Below are positions 62,202 to 64,000 of a stretch of DNA of 64,000 nucleotides, piece after piece. The position numbers and the translations under genes are program-made. This stretch comes from an uncultured Fodinibius sp. (GTDB taxonomy: Bacteria; Bacteroidota; Rhodothermia; Balneolales; Balneolaceae), in NCBI GenBank assembly GCA_913056235.1, contig CAJXMW010000001.1, positions 930,001-994,000 on the forward strand. The letters are read 5' to 3'. How positions within the stretch are numbered: position 1 is the stretch's first letter; the number at the start of each line of letters is the position of its first letter. The notes beneath the pieces are model-generated. The model worked only from the letters and a program-made list of their open reading frames with translations. It made no database searches and was not told the DNA's origin.

Positions 62202-63196
62202 TCCCGGAGGCTAACGAGCACCCTTCCTACTTGCTTGCCGTCCAGTATTTGGTCAATCTCATTGTTGAGCTCTTGGAGACTGCATGTTTTGGCTAATTGC
62301 CCTAGATTATCAGGTTTCCAATCATCCGACAGTTTATTCCATAGTTCTTTTCGCAAGTCCATCAGGCAGTTGCCACTGTCCATGCCCGCCAAAGTAACGC
62401 CCCGAAGAATAAAGGGATAGACATTAGTGTTCAGTTCGTGTCCCAGTACGTTGCCGCAACAGGCCACGGTACCGTTGTGCTTCGTTTGCCGAATAGCTGT
62501 GTCCAACATAATGCCGCCCACAGTATCAATGACACCAGCCCACCGGCCGCTGAGCAGCGGTTTTGAAGATTTGTCTTGCACCTCATCGCGGTGAATTACA
62601 GAAGCAGCGCCCATCTGTTTTAGGAAGTCTGTCTGATCCATTTTGCCCGTGGCGGCAGTGACCTCATATCCTAACTTGTCAAGGATCGCTATCGCCAGCG
62701 ACCCCACACCGCCGGTGGCCCCGGTTACCAAGACGTTGCCGCTGTCCGGGTAAATTTCGTTGTGGCGAAGATGATGTACGCCGATGGCAGCAGTAAATCC
62801 GGCCGTGCCCAGGATCATGCTTTCGCGCATGCTAAGCTTTTCCGGTATAGGCACAATCCAGTCAGCGGGAACTCGTATGTACTCACCGAATCCGCCAAAC
62901 GTATTTTGGCCCAGGTCGTACCCGGTTACTAGTACGGAGTCCCCTTTATTAAATCGGTCATCATCACTGTTTGTTACTTTGCCAGCGGCATCAATACCGG
63001 GAATGTGGGGAAAATCCCTGGTAACGCCCTTGTTGCCGGTGGCTGAGAGCGCGTCTTTATAATTTAGCGAGGAGTAGTGGACTTCGATTAAAACATCGCC
63101 GTCAGGGAGATCATCGATAGACCAGTCCCGGACCGATCGATTAAATGTGCCATCTTCCTGTTCGGTAACCACAAGGGCTTTGAATGAATTGTTCAT
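62198..63196 (-). CDS. YhdH/AcuI-type quinone/acryloyl-CoA reductase-like enzyme
   Basis: A 332-aa zinc-free MDR-family oxidoreductase: MNNSFKALVVTEQEDG, SSLNYKDALSATGN, FPHIPGIDAAGKV, GGFGEYIRVPADWIVPIP, ILGTAGFTAAIGVHHL, NVLVTGATGGVGSLAIAILDKLGY (NADPH loop), SGRWAGVIDTVGG and VGRVLVSL. The ATG at 63196 overlaps the stop of the upstream gene as ATGA, which supports this start over the one at 63223. In other bacteria AcuI reduces acryloyl-CoA; specificity here is not clear. Translationally coupled to the aldehyde dehydrogenase gene. Confidence 0.92.
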   Translation of the reverse strand: MNNSFKALVVTEQEDGTFNRSVRDWSIDDLPDGDVLIEVHYSSLNYKDALSATGNKGVTRDFPHIPGIDAAGKVTNSDDDRFNKGDSVLVTGYDLGQNTFGGFGEYIRVPADWIVPIPEKLSMRESMILGTAGFTAAIGVHHLRHNEIYPDSGNVLVTGATGGVGSLAIAILDKLGYEVTAATGKMDQTDFLKQMGAASVIHRDEVQDKSSKPLLSGRWAGVIDTVGGIMLDTAIRQTKHNGTVACCGNVLGHELNTNVYPFILRGVTLAGMDSGNCLMDLRKELWNKLSDDWKPDNLGQLAKTCSLQELNNEIDQILDGKQVGRVLVSLRD

Positions 63197-64000
63197 AGGA
63201 ATTTCGTCAATCGTTTTAACCATTTGAGTTTACCGCTGTATGGCGGATATCGCATCGGGATATCCAGCCAGTTTGCTTTCTTCATTACGCTCTTTTGGTG
63301 AGAAAACGTATCAAAACTCTGTTTGCCGTGATAGCTGCCAAAACCACTTTGCCCCACGCCGCCGAACGGGAGGTCCATGTTGCCCAAATGGGTAACGGTA
63401 TCGTTGATGCATCCACCGCCAAACGGGATTTCTTTAATAATGCGCTCTTGTGTCGAGGAATCCGTTGAAAAAAGGTATAGGGCAAGCGGCTTTGGTTTGG
63501 AGCGGATGGTAGTAATGGCTTCATCCAACTTATCGTAGGTAAGAATAGGTAACACAGGCCCAAAAATTTCTTCCTGCATCACGGCGTCATCCCAGCTGAT
63601 ATCGGTCATCACCGTGGGAGCAATATATCGATCATCGGGATTAGTCTGTCCGCCGATGCGGACTTTCTCAGGATCAATAAGGTTTTGCAACCGCTCGAAG
63701 TGCTTGCGGTTGAGGATACGCGCGAAGTCGGGGCTTTTACTCGGATCATCGCCGTAAAATTCATTGATTTGTTGTGCCATCAATTCGCAAAATTGGTTTT
63801 CCAGCGACTCATGGAGGTACACGTAATCGGGACTAACGCATGTTTGTCCAGCATTGATAAATTTACCCCAGGCAATACGCTTAGCAGCTAACGGAAGGTC
63901 TGCCGTTTGGTCGATGATTGTTGGGGATTTGCCCCCCAGCTCCAACGTTACCGGCGTCAGTTGTTCGGCGGCCCCCTTCATGATAATCTTGCCAACGCGT
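63193..64000 (-). CDS. Aldehyde dehydrogenase, N-terminus cut by window edge
   Basis: The frame is open to base 64000; about 269 codons of the C-terminal part are visible. Seen: RVGKIIMKGAAEQLTPVTLELGGKSP (cofactor and Glu region), NAGQTCVSPDYVYL with the catalytic Cys, EEIFGPVLPILTY, GGGCINDTVTHLGNMDLPFGGVGQSGFGSYHGKQSFDTFSHQKS. The order matches the ALDH3-like class that uses NAD(P)+ to oxidise fatty and aromatic aldehydes. It ends in LKWLKRLTKFL. Downstream the reductase gene starts within its stop codon. Confidence 0.93.
   Translation of the reverse strand, partial: RVGKIIMKGAAEQLTPVTLELGGKSPTIIDQTADLPLAAKRIAWGKFINAGQTCVSPDYVYLHESLENQFCELMAQQINEFYGDDPSKSPDFARILNRKHFERLQNLIDPEKVRIGGQTNPDDRYIAPTVMTDISWDDAVMQEEIFGPVLPILTYDKLDEAITTIRSKPKPLALYLFSTDSSTQERIIKEIPFGGGCINDTVTHLGNMDLPFGGVGQSGFGSYHGKQSFDTFSHQKSVMKKANWLDIPMRYPPYSGKLKWLKRLTKFL

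Overview
The window looks like chromosomal DNA from a Bacteroidota/Balneolota-type bacterium; a Balneolaceae-like halophile or marine relative is my best guess, by inference only. Evidence: promoter boxes of the Bacteroidetes type (TTTG then TAnnTTTG) sit in front of the tRNA-Phe gene, and a TAnnTTTG box sits in front of rnpB. There are FtsX/MacB-type permeases of about 800 aa in tandem, lipoproteins with N-terminal Cys lipoboxes, a leucine-dehydrogenase-type enzyme, and no phage or insertion-sequence genes. Genes on both strands are mostly housekeeping and tightly packed. Both edges cut a gene: a purine nucleoside phosphorylase on the left and an aldehyde dehydrogenase on the right.

Layout. 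0-6 kb: purine nucleoside phosphorylase, a DivIVA-domain protein, three tandem small PspB-like membrane proteins, YggS, Nif3, a coiled-coil protein whose zinc ribbon has lost its cysteines, and RNase P RNA. 6-16 kb: a decayed lumazine-binding-like gene, OsmC, an MFS exporter, MtfA peptidase, SmpB, a lipoprotein, an M50 peptidase, arginine deiminase, a SirB1-type protein and a two-domain glycosyltransferase with helical repeats. 16.4-35 kb: the accessory heart of the window. An NtrY/NtrC-like two-component pair is flanked by two related lipoprotein genes and the stub of a third. It is followed by an HlyD-type adaptor, two MacB-like ATPases, three large FtsX-like permeases plus the last 15 codons and stop of a fourth, a four-helix-bundle gene between repeat copies, an orphan secreted protein, a broken carboxypeptidase-regulatory-domain gene, a very basic exported protein and a serine hydrolase. 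Sigma-54-like sites lie before the regulator gene and before the adaptor gene, so the pair probably controls this export locus.

35-49 kb: an M61 peptidase with PDZ domain, an 11-copy heptamer array ending 2 bp before a DUF72 gene, release factor 3, twin metalloprotease lipoproteins, a DUF985 cupin, the lipoate set lpd-lipB-lipA, the phospholipid set plsY-gpsA, an AlbA_2-type protein and an IscA-type Fe-S protein. 49-64 kb: P1 peptidase, type II NADH dehydrogenase, Hsp33, leucine-dehydrogenase-like enzyme, RecJ, tRNA-Phe, a GH30 glycosidase, LexA, CsaA, an amidohydrolase lipoprotein, a DUF2235 hydrolase, a lone receiver protein, a YhdH-type reductase and the partial aldehyde dehydrogenase.

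No CRISPR array, prophage, transposase, rRNA operon or replication origin was seen. The most unusual material is the sigma-54-linked export locus with its signs of duplication and deletion, the cysteine-less zinc-ribbon protein, and the heptamer array abutting a start codon. Family names come from reading the translated sequence without database searches.
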